Source: an uncultured Erythrobacter sp.
GTDB taxonomy: Bacteria; Pseudomonadota; Alphaproteobacteria; Sphingomonadales; Sphingomonadaceae
Reading direction: 5' to 3'
Length of the DNA: 64,000 nt
Assembly (NCBI GenBank): GCA_947498065.1
Contig: CANMIS010000004.1
Location: forward strand, 186,001-250,000
Below the pieces are notes generated by a model that saw only the letters and a list, made by a program, of their open reading frames with translations, had not been told where the DNA came from and ran no database searches. Shown piece after piece: positions 26,816 to 36,100 of this stretch. Made by a program: the position numbers and the translations under genes. Position 1 is the stretch's first letter. Each line of letters opens with the position of its first letter.

Positions 26816-27541
26816 ATGATGAAACGGCGCGATCTTCTCAAAACTGGCCTAAAAACCGGCCTCGTCGCGGGCGCGGCTTTGGCTGCACCTGCACTACCGG
26901 CCACTCTCGCAGCGCAGCCGATCAAAGGCTCTGTGCGCGACCGCAAGCTGTTCGACATTGCCCAGCGCGAGCTCAACCGGGCAGGCCCGGCGATCTGGAA
27001 ACGCGATATTGTGGGCATTGCCGATTTCGGCGTGCACTCGGCGCAGCGGCGGTTTCACTTCGTCAATTTGGACCGCCAAGAGGTGCAAAGCTATCACGTC
27101 AGCCACGGCACCGGCTCTGATCCAGAGCATGACGGCTGGCTCAACAATTATTCCAATGTCGAAGGCTCCAACGCGACCAGCCGCGGCGCCTATGTGACGT
27201 GGGAATGGTATGTCGGGCGCTATGGCACATCAGTGCGGCTGGGCGGACTCGACCCGACCAATGATGCCGCCCTGCGCCGCTATATCGTGATGCACCGCGC
27301 GAAATATGCCGAGCCGACGCATATTGATCGTTGGGGCCGGCTGGGCCGCTCCAATGGCTGCTTCGCGCTGGGCGAGGAACAATTCCGTATCGCCCTACTG
27401 AACCTGTCCGGCGGACGTCTGCTGTTCGCCGACAGCCTAGGCCTGAACGCAGATGGCAGCATCGCGCAGCGTCCGCAGTACGAACCGCTGCAACCCGAGC
27501 GACCTAGCGATGTTCAGCGCTACGCTCCGGGGTCGTTCTGA
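26816..27541 (+). CDS. Tat-exported murein L,D-transpeptidase (YkuD_2 family)
   Basis: 241 residues (ATG 26816 or 26819). The signal has a twin arginine (KRRDLLKTG) and an alanine-rich core, so Tat export is likely. The catalytic pattern of the YkuD_2 family is present: VMHRAKY, then GRLGRSNGCFAL, in which the S-x-G-C cysteine is the nucleophile. These enzymes form or remodel 3-3 peptidoglycan cross-links. A second, unrelated L,D-transpeptidase lies 0.5 kb downstream on the opposite strand. Confidence 0.9.
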   Translation: MMKRRDLLKTGLKTGLVAGAALAAPALPATLAAQPIKGSVRDRKLFDIAQRELNRAGPAIWKRDIVGIADFGVHSAQRRFHFVNLDRQEVQSYHVSHGTGSDPEHDGWLNNYSNVEGSNATSRGAYVTWEWYVGRYGTSVRLGGLDPTNDAALRRYIVMHRAKYAEPTHIDRWGRLGRSNGCFALGEEQFRIALLNLSGGRLLFADSLGLNADGSIAQRPQYEPLQPERPSDVQRYAPGSF

Positions 27542-27994
27542 TTGGCTAGTGCCTTGCCATCGGCGGAGCTGGCAGCAATCAAACCTGCCAGTTGGAAGTC
27601 GAGTGCAATCGGTGCAGCACTTACAGCGATTTTCTTCGTGTTCGCGTTCGGGTTTCTGAATGATGCGTCACTCTACGGTGCTTACGTAGCGCTCTCGGTC
27701 GCGTTCTTCACATTTGTCATCGCGTTTTTCATAGGCTGGCCACTAACCGCACTGTGCTTGCTAATTGTTGGTCAGCCACTTGCGCGGCGATTGTCGGGGG
27801 GCATGCAAAGCTCTGATCGGCTCGCCATTGCGGTGGGAAGCGCAAGCGCCGTCTCACTAGTCCTGGCAAGCATCCTTACCGGATTTGCCAGCACAGGAGC
27901 AATCGGGTTTGGAATTCTGCTCGCCTATGCTGTTCCCGCCGCAATTTTCTACAAGCACGAAATTGTCGGCAAGAGAACAATTAGCGGCGACTAA
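27542..27994 (+). CDS. hypothetical membrane protein, four helices
   Basis: 150 residues with about four hydrophobic helices and no soluble domain. The TTG start directly abuts the stop of the transpeptidase gene, with no recognisable ribosome site, so expression would rely on coupling. The frame is open and its composition protein-like, but slightly less GC-rich than its neighbours. Its stop codon overlaps that of the convergent L,D-transpeptidase. No family is recognised. Confidence 0.6.
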   Translation: MASALPSAELAAIKPASWKSSAIGAALTAIFFVFAFGFLNDASLYGAYVALSVAFFTFVIAFFIGWPLTALCLLIVGQPLARRLSGGMQSSDRLAIAVGSASAVSLVLASILTGFASTGAIGFGILLAYAVPAAIFYKHEIVGKRTISGD

Positions 27995-29430
27995 CCCCCA
28001 ACGCGCGGGTCGTCCTCAATCACGATAACCTCATCGTCGATCATATCCGTACGGTTGTCGACGCGCGGCTTGTCCAGGCTCGCCAGCACCGGCTTGTCCC
28101 GGCCATAGATGTCTTTGAAGGTCGACATATTGCCTTCGATGTCCGACGCCATCGTGAAATAGGTGATGTAGGCAGGCATTTCCTTCTTGATCGGAACCTT
28201 GGTGTATTTGCCCGAGGTCGCGATCTCGACCGCCTTTTCCTTGCTCGCGCCCTTGCCCAGGATCGCCATCGTGATCGCCAGCTCCAGCGCCCGCTCGGTG
28301 CGGATACAGCCATGGCTCAGCGCGCGATTGGCGTTCTTAAACAGGTGCCGTGAAGGCGTATCGTGGAAGAAGATCGCGTGCCGGTTTGGCATTTCCAGCT
28401 TCATCCGGCCCAGCGAATTGCCTGGCCCCGGCTGCTGAACCACGGTGATCCAGCCGTTGGAATTCTTGGTCGCCTTATAGCCATTGCGCCGCGCCCAAGC
28501 GGGGTTATTGAGCACTTTATTGCCCAGCCCTTCGCCCTTCACGATCGATTGCGGCACGGTCCATGTCGGGTTGAACACCACGCCCGACACCATCTCGGCC
28601 AGCTGCGGGGTCGCGGTGCGCCCCGGCTTGCCCACGACCGTGCGATAGGTCGAAATAATCTTGTCGTTCACCGTCAGGCGCAGCTGATATTCTGGCACAT
28701 TGGTGATCAAATATTGCTTGCCCAGGTCGCGGGCGAGCCAGCGCCAACGGTCCATATTCGCGCGGATCAGCTTGCGCTTGGCCGGTTCGCTCGCCGGTGT
28801 CTTGGCCAGCTCTTCCTTCAGCCGCGCATAATCGGGATGGGTCGGGGCAAGCTCCGCCAAAGTGCCAGCAATATCGCCGGTTTGAACCGCCTTTTCCAGC
28901 AGGTCTGCGGTGCGATAGGTGTCGCGGTCTGGATCAACCACAAACCATTGTTTGCGCGCATCCATTGGCGTGCGGCCATCGCGCATATCCTCCACCAGCC
29001 AGCGGAAATTTTTGGACGCCAGCATGTCGAGCTCTGCCGATGGGCCGGAGGCCTGAGAGACCTTGAGCGCTTGCAGATCATAATCGGCCGGGTCGAGACC
29101 TTCGCTTGAGATGCCTTCGATCACCGCGATCAGAGCGGCGGCGTTTTCAGCCGTCCAGGCCTGAATATTCGGCTTTGGCGTGGGATCGAGATCACCTTGC
29201 ACGACCGGCGCCGAAACGCTGCCCGGGAAAGCCTCTTCAAAACTGCCGGATTGCTCCTGCGGCGGCGCTGCAGGGGTCTCTTGCGTTTCAGCGGCTGGTT
29301 CAGCCTGCGCATCGGCGAGCAGGTCAGCAGGCTCGGCCTGCTGCGCGGAGGCGCCGCCAAAGGCGATGGCGGAAAGTGCTGCTCCAGCGGCAAATTTGCT
29401 GAGGTGTTTGCGCATAAATGTCTCTAGCAT
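27991..29430 (-). CDS. L,D-transpeptidase, YcbB/LdtD-like
   Basis: 479 residues from ATG 29430, or 474 from ATG 29415 (MRKHLSKF). Signal peptide, then a Gln/Ala/Glu/Pro-rich linker, a helical substrate domain, and the catalytic YkuD domain at the C-terminal half with FFHDTPSRHLFKNANR and the active-site SHGCIRTERA. The size and the scaffold-plus-catalytic layout match YcbB-type enzymes that make 3-3 cross-links and can give beta-lactam tolerance. The C-terminus extends about 40 residues past the catalytic domain and is acidic. Confidence 0.9.
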   Translation of the reverse strand: MLETFMRKHLSKFAAGAALSAIAFGGASAQQAEPADLLADAQAEPAAETQETPAAPPQEQSGSFEEAFPGSVSAPVVQGDLDPTPKPNIQAWTAENAAALIAVIEGISSEGLDPADYDLQALKVSQASGPSAELDMLASKNFRWLVEDMRDGRTPMDARKQWFVVDPDRDTYRTADLLEKAVQTGDIAGTLAELAPTHPDYARLKEELAKTPASEPAKRKLIRANMDRWRWLARDLGKQYLITNVPEYQLRLTVNDKIISTYRTVVGKPGRTATPQLAEMVSGVVFNPTWTVPQSIVKGEGLGNKVLNNPAWARRNGYKATKNSNGWITVVQQPGPGNSLGRMKLEMPNRHAIFFHDTPSRHLFKNANRALSHGCIRTERALELAITMAILGKGASKEKAVEIATSGKYTKVPIKKEMPAYITYFTMASDIEGNMSTFKDIYGRDKPVLASLDKPRVDNRTDMIDDEVIVIEDDPRVGG

Positions 29431-29647
29431 CCCAATACACGCCGCCCGGTGACGACGCAGTAACCATAGTTATAAGGCTCTGAAGGCCCCCGATTCAAGC
29501 GGATGTTTATGCGATATGCCCTTTCGCTTGGCTGAATCGCTGGGGTTTACGCATATTAATGAGAGGCGCGGCTCTGCGCCGCGAACGCCACCGCCACGTG
29601 AGTTTCCAAGTGACGCGCCGCCGATGCGCCATTAGGGCAGGCGCGCA

Positions 29648-30565
29648 ATGAACAGCTCCCACCGCCTTTTGCCTTTTCTGGCCGCTTTCGCCGGGGTCGG
29701 GCTGCTGTCGCTGATGGACGCCTTTATGAAGGGCGCGGCGCTTGCCGCAGGGGCCTACACCGCCACTTTGCTGCGCGCGCTGATCGGGGCGGCGATGATC
29801 GCGCCATTTTGGCTGGTGCCGATGCTGAGGAAGGGCGCGGGCCGCTGGCCAGAGCGTGCGGTGATGAAGCTGCATCTGGAGCGCGGCATTATTTCCGCCT
29901 TTATGGCGCTCAGTTTCTTCTACGCGCTCACAAAAATGCCGTTGGCCGAAGCGATTGCGATCAGCTTCATCTCGCCGCTGATCGCGCTGTATTTCGCCCG
30001 CGCGCTGCTGGGCGAGGAAATCCAGCCGCAAGCGATTTATGCCAGCATCATCGGCTTTGTCGGCGCGATTGTGATTATCGCCGGACAGTTTGGGCGCGCG
30101 GAAATGAGCAATGATCTCATCCTTGGGCTGATCTCGCTGATATTCTCCGCCCTACTCTACGCCTATAATTTCATCGTCATTCGCCGCCAATCGCAGGTTG
30201 CCGGGCCAGTGGAGGTCGCAACCTTTCACAGCGGGGTCGGCGGGCTGGTCCTGCTGCTGTTCGCGCCATTCCTGTGGACCACGCCGGATCTGAGCGCGGT
30301 CGGATCCATTTCAATCGCCAGCGCCTTTACCGTCACCGGGGCGATGGCGATTGCCTGGGCCTATGCCCGCGCAGAGGCGCAGGCGCTGGTGCCGATTGAA
30401 TATTCCGGATTTCTCTGGGCGAGCGTGCTCGGCTGGCTGTTTTTCCGCGAGCAAGTGACGCTGACGACACTGGCGGGAACCGCGCTAATTATCGCAGGCT
30501 GCTGGATTGCGACGCGCAAGGCACAGCCCGCGCCGCCAAATGCAAGCGCGAGCCAAACACCTTAG
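29648..30565 (+). CDS. DMT superfamily transporter (EamA repeats)
   Basis: 305 residues, ten predicted helices arranged as two EamA repeats (about 10-140 and 150-285). Typical inner-membrane drug/metabolite exporter length. Substrate not inferable. It starts at ATG 29648 after a 217-bp gap that shows no other feature, and is convergent with the lipoprotein gene at 30572, only 6 nt away. Confidence 0.9.
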   Translation: MNSSHRLLPFLAAFAGVGLLSLMDAFMKGAALAAGAYTATLLRALIGAAMIAPFWLVPMLRKGAGRWPERAVMKLHLERGIISAFMALSFFYALTKMPLAEAIAISFISPLIALYFARALLGEEIQPQAIYASIIGFVGAIVIIAGQFGRAEMSNDLILGLISLIFSALLYAYNFIVIRRQSQVAGPVEVATFHSGVGGLVLLLFAPFLWTTPDLSAVGSISIASAFTVTGAMAIAWAYARAEAQALVPIEYSGFLWASVLGWLFFREQVTLTTLAGTALIIAGCWIATRKAQPAPPNASASQTP

Positions 30566-30571
30566 GTTCCG

Positions 30572-31249
30572 TTAGCTGCCCTGCACTTCGTAGGGCCGCT
30601 GGCTAAGCTGCTGCTGATTGCCGTAGCGGCCATTGGTCTTGTCGAGGAAGAACGCCACGATCTCGGTCCGGGTCATGCCGTCGAGCCGGTGGCCGGACCA
30701 TTCGATCCAGCGGTTCCACGCGGTCGCCGAACCATAGCCAACATTATAGGGCTCACCGATGGGCGCGCCGCCCAGCAGATAGCGCCGCTGGACCGTGCGG
30801 ACGACCTCAGAATCGGGCCGGCCGCGGTAGATGAGGTTGAGCGAAACCCATTTTGAGTCTTCGTAATAGGTGCTCATGTTGCAAATCCCATACTTCTTGG
30901 GATTGGTGAACGTATTGGGCACATAGCTGCGGCGGTCGCGGTCTTTGCACCCGTGGTAATATCCCATCGCGCCAAATACCCGGGCAAAATACTGCCGCTC
31001 GCTCTTGTTCATGCCAGTGACCATGCGCGCGAGGCTGTTATGCGCCTCTGCCGCTGATTTGGCCGAGAAGCGCGTGCCATCATCGGGAGTGCTAAAGGTC
31101 GGCAAGACATAAGATCCGTCAGCCGTCTTGTCAGCGCGCGGCCCCACCGCACTGCCGATCAAGCCGACGGTTTCGTCCATAACTGTGGTGCAGCCAGTCG
31201 CAGCGATCAACGCCGTGCCCAAAACAAGCGATCGAATAACTCGTGTCAT
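30572..31249 (-). CDS. hypothetical lipoprotein
   Basis: 225 residues. ATG 31249 is 8 nt from a GGGGGAG ribosome site; ATG 31255 (two residues longer) is too close to it. Lipobox LIAATGC puts the lipidated Cys near residue 20. The mature protein is about 200 residues, with YYHGCKDRDR and YGICNMSTYY cysteines and a Tyr/Arg-rich C-terminus (YGNQQQLSQRPYEVQ). No known family is recognised. It would sit in the inner leaflet of the outer membrane if sorted by default. Confidence 0.72.
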   Translation of the reverse strand: MTRVIRSLVLGTALIAATGCTTVMDETVGLIGSAVGPRADKTADGSYVLPTFSTPDDGTRFSAKSAAEAHNSLARMVTGMNKSERQYFARVFGAMGYYHGCKDRDRRSYVPNTFTNPKKYGICNMSTYYEDSKWVSLNLIYRGRPDSEVVRTVQRRYLLGGAPIGEPYNVGYGSATAWNRWIEWSGHRLDGMTRTEIVAFFLDKTNGRYGNQQQLSQRPYEVQGS

Positions 31250-31372
31250 TTGCATATCTCCCCCCGCACAATAGCCACCGTGCGCTAAGTCTTTTATTAT
31301 GAATGCAAATTTAACGCAATCGCGCATCCGGATTCGGTCCTGATACCGCTGAGCAGCGATTACGGCGGACAG

Positions 31373-31410
31373 AAAAAAGGCCGGATCAGCGCGCAAACGC
31401 CGATCCGACC
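31373..31410 (-). terminator. Rho-independent terminator for the small gene at 31440
   Basis: On the minus strand a GC-rich stem (CGGATC / GATCCG, extended by GCG/CGC inside and GG/CC outside) is followed by TTTTTT (31378-31373). It lies about 30 nt after the stop codon of the 68-residue frame and supports that frame as a real transcript. Confidence 0.8.
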
Positions 31411-31439
31411 AACCCCCTTGGTAAAGCCGGTTGTGAACT

Positions 31440-31646
31440 CTACGGTTCGTTTCCAGCTGCGACCCGAGGGCTGTTGGTTGCCCCCATTTGGACCAACGCC
31501 GCCGAGTACCCCTGTGGTGCCTCCGCCTGTTCCCCCGAAAAGGCGATGGCAGCCCCAAAACAAGCTATGACGATCATCACTGCGCCCAATATTCCGGCGC
31601 GTAGACTGTTAATTTTCGCCCTGTGCGACTGCGCGTTGTTGTTCAT
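31440..31646 (-). CDS. small membrane or exported protein
   Basis: 68 residues from ATG 31646, with GGGA upstream. One hydrophobic segment (about 15-36, GILGAVMIVIACFGAAIAF) is followed by a polar tail. It has its own terminator at 31373-31410 and lies in the gap between a lipoprotein gene and acnA, divergent from acnA. No family is recognised. An in-frame earlier start gives 80 residues but lacks a ribosome site. Confidence 0.55.
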   Translation of the reverse strand: MNNNAQSHRAKINSLRAGILGAVMIVIACFGAAIAFSGEQAEAPQGYSAALVQMGATNSPRVAAGNEP

Positions 31647-31850
31647 TTTTCCCGCGTCCCTGCTGCGAAAACGCTTTTGCACCGAGGCTGGAGATTCGGA
31701 AAGTTAACTGTTGTAAAATGTGCGGCGGAGGGACCGCGCGGGCCACGCCGCACTTGACCTAGCGGCCAAGGTCTAGCAGGTGATCCAGCAGACATTTCTC
31801 CGGAGCGGAACCCGCCCGGGACACACCACAGACAAGGAAGAAACGCCTCG

Positions 31851-34523
31851 ATGACACAGGTCGGCAAGGACACGCTCGCAACCCGCTCAACCCTCAATGT
31901 TGGCGGCACTGAATACGCCTATTATTCGCTTGCAAAAGCGGCCGAGCAATTGGGCGACGTCTCCAAACTGCCGATTTCGCTGAAAGTGCTGCTGGAGAAT
32001 ATGCTGCGCTTTGAAGACGAAGGCTTCACCGTCGGCAAGGAACATGCGCAGGCGATCGTCGACTGGCAGAAGAACCCGGTCACCGGCAATGAAATCCAAT
32101 ACCGCCCAGCCCGCGTGCTGCTGCAGGATTTCACTGGCGTTCCTTGCGTGGTTGACCTCGCCGCGATGCGCGATGCGATCAAGGAACTCGGCGGCGACAC
32201 CGCCAAGATCAATCCGCAGGTGCCCGTCAACCTTGTGATCGATCACTCGGTCATGGTCGACGAATTTGGCCATCCGAAAGCGATGGAAGCGAATATGGCG
32301 CTCGAATATGAGCGCAATGCAGAGCGTTATGACTTCCTCAAATGGGGCTCAAAGAGCTTTGAGAACTTCTCTGCGGTTCCTCCCGGCACCGGTATTTGCC
32401 ACCAGGTGAACCTGGAACACATCGCCCAAGGCGTGTGGTCGAGCAAAGACACCAGCGGCGCGATGGTCGCCTATCCTGACACCTGCGTTGGCACCGACAG
32501 CCACACCACCATGATCAACGGTCTGGGCGTGCTCGGCTGGGGTGTTGGCGGGATCGAAGCCGAAGCAGCAATGCTCGGCCAGCCGATCTCCATGCTGATC
32601 CCAGAAGTGGTTGGCTTTAAGCTGGAAGGTCGCATGGCCGAAGGCATCACCGCCACCGACCTTGTGCTTACCTGCGTGCAAATGCTGCGCGAAGTGGGCG
32701 TGGTTGGCCGCTTTGTTGAGTTCTACGGTCCGGGCGTTGCCAACCTTACCCTCGCCGACCGCGCGACCATCGCCAATATGGCGCCGGAATATGGCGCAAC
32801 CTGCGGCTTCTTCGGGATCGATGACAAGACCCTCGATTACATGCGCCTCACCGGCCGCTCAGAAGAAAACATCGCTCTGGTTGAAGCCTATTCGAAAGAG
32901 CAAGGCATGTGGTTCGACCCGGCGAATGAGCCCGTGTTCACCAACACACTCTCGCTCGACATGGGCACCGTTGTGCCAAGCCTGGCCGGACCAAAGCGTC
33001 CGCAGGACAAGGTCATCCTTCCTGAGGTTGATGAGCTGTTCAATGGCGACCTCAAGACCACATATAAGAAAGACGCGCCCGTTCGCGTCGGTGTCGACGG
33101 CAAAGATCACGATATTGGCGACGGCGACGTTGTGATCGCCGCGATCACCAGCTGCACCAATACTTCCAACCCAGACGTGCTGATCGCCGCTGGTCTGGTC
33201 GCGAAAAAGGCGAATGAGCGCGGCATGCTGCCTAAGCCTTGGGTGAAGACATCACTCGCACCGGGCAGCCAAGTTGTGACCGACTATCTGGTCAAATCCG
33301 GCCTGCAAGATGATCTCGACGCGATCGGTTTTGACCTCGTTGGCTATGGCTGCACCACCTGCATCGGTAACTCGGGCCCGCTCGCTGCGCCCATCAGCAA
33401 GGCGATCAACGGCAATGACATCGTTGCGGCTTCTGTCCTGTCGGGCAATCGCAACTTTGAAGGCCGCGTATCGCAAGATGTGCGCGCCAACTTCCTCGCA
33501 TCGCCGCCGCTGGTCGTCGCCTATGCGCTGAAGGGCACCGTCACCGAAGACATCACCACCACTCCGCTGGGCCAAGACAAAGACGGCAATGACGTGATGC
33601 TGGCCGATCTGTGGCCAAGCAATGCGGAAATCGCTGAACACCGCGCGGCCAATATCGACCGCTCGATGTTCGAAAACCGCTATGCCAACGTCTATGACGG
33701 CGATGAGCACTGGCAGGCGATCACAGTTGAGCCATCCGACACCTATCAATGGCGCGCAGGCAGCACCTATGTCGCGAACCCACCATATTTTGAAGGCATG
33801 GGCATGAAGCCTGCACCGATCCAGGATATCGAAGGCGCAAAGCCGCTCGCGATCCTCGGCGATTCGGTCACCACCGACCACATTTCGCCCGCTGGCGCGA
33901 TCAAGGAAGACAGCCCAGCTGGCTCCTATCTCAACAGCAATCAGGTCGCGAAGAAGGACTTCAACTCCTACGGCTCACGCCGCGGCAACCACGATGTGAT
34001 GATGCGCGGCACCTTCGCCAATATCCGCATCAAGAACGAGATGGTCCCGGGCGTCGAAGGCGGCGAGACCACTTACAATGGCGAGCAAATGCCAATTTAC
34101 GATGCGGCTATGAAGCACAAGGCGGACGGCACACCGCTGATCGTGGTCGGCGGCAAGGAATATGGCACCGGCTCGTCACGCGATTGGGCAGCGAAGGGCA
34201 CCATCCTGCTGGGCGTGCGCGCAGTGATCGTTGAGAGCTTTGAGCGTATTCACCGCTCGAACCTTGTCGGCATGGGCGTTCTGCCGCTGCAATTTAAGGA
34301 CGGCGACACGCGTAAGAGCCTGGGCCTTGGCTCAGACCACAGCTTCAGCATTCGCGGCCTTGCCGATCTGACCCCGGCGCAGGACATCACAATCGATGTG
34401 ACGCGCGGCGATGGCAGCACCTTCAGCTTCACCGCGCTGTGCCGGATCGATACCGCGAACGAGATGGAATATTACCGCAATGGCGGCATCCTCCAATACG
34501 TTCTGCGCAATCTGGCAGCATAG
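31851..34523 (+). CDS. acnA: aconitate hydratase AcnA
   Basis: 890 residues, standard length. Interconverts citrate and isocitrate in the TCA cycle with a 4Fe-4S cluster. The three cluster cysteines are in [12 protein letters not shown] and [13 protein letters not shown]; substrate-binding [12 protein letters not shown] and the C-terminal swivel-domain motif [12 protein letters not shown] are intact. AAGGAAG lies upstream of ATG 31851. Divergent from the small membrane protein; a rhodanese lipoprotein follows 10 nt downstream. Confidence 0.98.
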   Translation: MTQVGKDTLATRSTLNVGGTEYAYYSLAKAAEQLGDVSKLPISLKVLLENMLRFEDEGFTVGKEHAQAIVDWQKNPVTGNEIQYRPARVLLQDFTGVPCVVDLAAMRDAIKELGGDTAKINPQVPVNLVIDHSVMVDEFGHPKAMEANMALEYERNAERYDFLKWGSKSFENFSAVPPGTGICHQVNLEHIAQGVWSSKDTSGAMVAYPDTCVGTDSHTTMINGLGVLGWGVGGIEAEAAMLGQPISMLIPEVVGFKLEGRMAEGITATDLVLTCVQMLREVGVVGRFVEFYGPGVANLTLADRATIANMAPEYGATCGFFGIDDKTLDYMRLTGRSEENIALVEAYSKEQGMWFDPANEPVFTNTLSLDMGTVVPSLAGPKRPQDKVILPEVDELFNGDLKTTYKKDAPVRVGVDGKDHDIGDGDVVIAAITSCTNTSNPDVLIAAGLVAKKANERGMLPKPWVKTSLAPGSQVVTDYLVKSGLQDDLDAIGFDLVGYGCTTCIGNSGPLAAPISKAINGNDIVAASVLSGNRNFEGRVSQDVRANFLASPPLVVAYALKGTVTEDITTTPLGQDKDGNDVMLADLWPSNAEIAEHRAANIDRSMFENRYANVYDGDEHWQAITVEPSDTYQWRAGSTYVANPPYFEGMGMKPAPIQDIEGAKPLAILGDSVTTDHISPAGAIKEDSPAGSYLNSNQVAKKDFNSYGSRRGNHDVMMRGTFANIRIKNEMVPGVEGGETTYNGEQMPIYDAAMKHKADGTPLIVVGGKEYGTGSSRDWAAKGTILLGVRAVIVESFERIHRSNLVGMGVLPLQFKDGDTRKSLGLGSDHSFSIRGLADLTPAQDITIDVTRGDGSTFSFTALCRIDTANEMEYYRNGGILQYVLRNLAA

Positions 34524-34533
34524 GATCAGGCAC

Positions 34534-34989
34534 ATGCAGGCTCGCACGACAACGATTTCAATTGTGGCTGCGAGCCTGTGCCTTACAGCGTGCAATGCGG
34601 ATGACACCCTTCAGGAAACCGTGAAGGAAGAGATCAACGAATCTGCGGGCACAGAGGCAGCGGTTGAAGCAAGCGCAGATGCGGCTGTCATCGACCTCAG
34701 CGTCGATGAACTGGCAACACTAGTCGACGCTGGCAATATTCGCCTGATCGATGTTCGGCGCGATGACGAAGTGGCCGAAGGGATCATCCCTGGCGCCGAG
34801 CACATCATGCTCGATGATTTCGATCCAACCGCGCTCGACCTATCCGATGGCCGCGAAGTCGTGCTCTATTGCCGCTCCGGCCGCCGCTCCGGCATCGCCG
34901 CGGAAAAGCTCGCAGCGTACACGGGCGAGCCCGCCAAGCATTTGGGCGGCGGGATCATCGCCTGGCGTGAGGCAAACTCGACGGACTAA
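34534..34989 (+). CDS. rhodanese-domain lipoprotein
   Basis: 151 residues from ATG 34534, 10 nt after acnA, so probably co-transcribed. The signal peptide ends in lipobox LCLTAC (Cys about 20), followed by an acidic linker and a single rhodanese domain with active-site loop VVLYCRSGRRSG; the catalytic cysteine and the CRSGRR pattern are intact. Predicted sulfur or oxyanion handling at the envelope. Why it is paired with aconitase is not clear. Confidence 0.87.
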   Translation: MQARTTTISIVAASLCLTACNADDTLQETVKEEINESAGTEAAVEASADAAVIDLSVDELATLVDAGNIRLIDVRRDDEVAEGIIPGAEHIMLDDFDPTALDLSDGREVVLYCRSGRRSGIAAEKLAAYTGEPAKHLGGGIIAWREANSTD

Positions 34990-35083
34990 ACACTCGCTCC
35001 GATAAGGAACATCTATCATCAAAATATCGCATTAATGTGTTTGGTGGTACGATTGATACTTCGAACGCAATTAGGGGTTACAA

Positions 35084-35371
35084 ATGTTGACTGAACTGAC
35101 AGGCCTGATGGCCAGCCTTTTCTTGGCACTGCAAGCACAGCCAGCCGAGGCGCCAGCGCCTAAGCCCGATCCAGCTGCTGAGGCTGCCCCTGAAGAAGCT
35201 GTCAATGATGAGGATAAGATTGTCTGCCGGCGTACAGCGATCACTGGATCGAAATTCAAAAAGAAAGTCTGCGCGACCAAGAAGGAATGGGCCTCGCTGG
35301 GTCGGCGCAGCAGAGAAAATGCCGGCGAAATGCAACGCCGCGGCAAAGGGCTCAGCCCCAACGGCAGCTGA
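35084..35371 (+). CDS. small exported hypothetical protein
   Basis: 95 residues. A hydrophobic N-terminus (about 3-18) leads into a Pro/Ala/Glu-rich segment, then a basic domain with two cysteines in KIVCRRTAITGS and KKVCATKKEWAS. Small proteins of this pattern recur in sphingomonads, from memory, without known function. It is flanked by the two rhodanese genes. A hairpin at 35380-35411 follows. Confidence 0.7.
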   Translation: MLTELTGLMASLFLALQAQPAEAPAPKPDPAAEAAPEEAVNDEDKIVCRRTAITGSKFKKKVCATKKEWASLGRRSRENAGEMQRRGKGLSPNGS

Positions 35372-35379
35372 TCACTGAG

Positions 35380-35411
35380 CGGCGCTGACGAAACAACCTT
35401 GTTCAGCGCCG
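35380..35411 (+). terminator. hairpin after the small exported protein, possible terminator
   Basis: A 9-bp perfect outer stem (CGGCGCTGA / TCAGCGCCG) with an inner ACAA/TTGT stem. No T tract follows, so it may be a weak terminator or an mRNA-stabilising structure before the downstream rhodanese gene. Confidence 0.5.
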
Positions 35412-35462
35412 TGTCATTCTTAGGCACGCATCACCTCCCTCTGATTAAGGAGGGTAGATCCT

Positions 35463-36038
35463 ATGCGACTGTTTGTGATGACTGCACCGCTGCTTGCCGT
35501 GATGATGGCGACCGGTGCTTCGGCCCAAGATCAAACGCCTGAAGCACAGCCTGACCTATTGGAAAGCCCGGCACCGCAAATCGATTATCCCGCGTTTATT
35601 GAACTGGCCGCAGAAGTGGCGGAGCTGCGCGAGCAGCGCCTGCTGCCTAAGGACGAATTTCTGAAGCAAGCGCTCGCCGATGGGGCTTTGCTGCTAGACA
35701 CCAGATCTGTCGCAGCGTTTGAACTGGGCCATATCGAAGGCGCTGTGAACCTGCCGTTTTCAGACTTCACGCAGGAGAAACTGCTCAAGGTGATCGGCGA
35801 GGATAGGAACCGACCGATCTATATCTATTGCAACAACAACTTCCGCGACGATATCCCACCAATCCGGTTGAAGGCTGCGCCGCTGGCGCTCAATATTCCA
35901 ACCTTCATCAATCTGGTCGGTTATGGCTATGCCAATGCCTGGGAGCTGGACGGCGTGACGCACATTGCAGAGGTGCCATGGACAGGCGAGCGGCAGCTTG
36001 CGCAGCTTAGGGTCGACATACCGCAAACCACCCCCTGA
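35463..36038 (+). CDS. exported rhodanese-like protein
   Basis: 191 residues with a signal peptide (about 1-20, ending ATGASAQ) and a strong AAGGAGG ribosome site. The rhodanese-type domain has the active-site loop YIYCNNNFRDD: the cysteine is present but the loop differs from the CRSGRR type of the neighbour at 34534. The LLDTRS and HIEGAVNLPFSDF motifs are typical. Predicted periplasmic sulfurtransferase-like or sulfur-binding protein. Confidence 0.85.
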   Translation: MRLFVMTAPLLAVMMATGASAQDQTPEAQPDLLESPAPQIDYPAFIELAAEVAELREQRLLPKDEFLKQALADGALLLDTRSVAAFELGHIEGAVNLPFSDFTQEKLLKVIGEDRNRPIYIYCNNNFRDDIPPIRLKAAPLALNIPTFINLVGYGYANAWELDGVTHIAEVPWTGERQLAQLRVDIPQTTP

Positions 36039-36043
36039 TACGA

Positions 36044-36074
36044 AAAGGGCGGCCCCAACACGGAACCGCCCTTT
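36044..36074. terminator. bidirectional terminator between convergent genes
   Basis: A 9-bp stem AAAGGGCGG / CCGCCCTTT with a 13-nt loop lies between the rhodanese stop (36038) and the end of the Ser-rich gene (36101). On the minus strand the stem is followed by TTTT; on the plus strand by TTT. It can serve both transcripts. Confidence 0.8.
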
Positions 36075-36100
36075 CACCAGGAGTTTGAGAAGCGAAGCGT

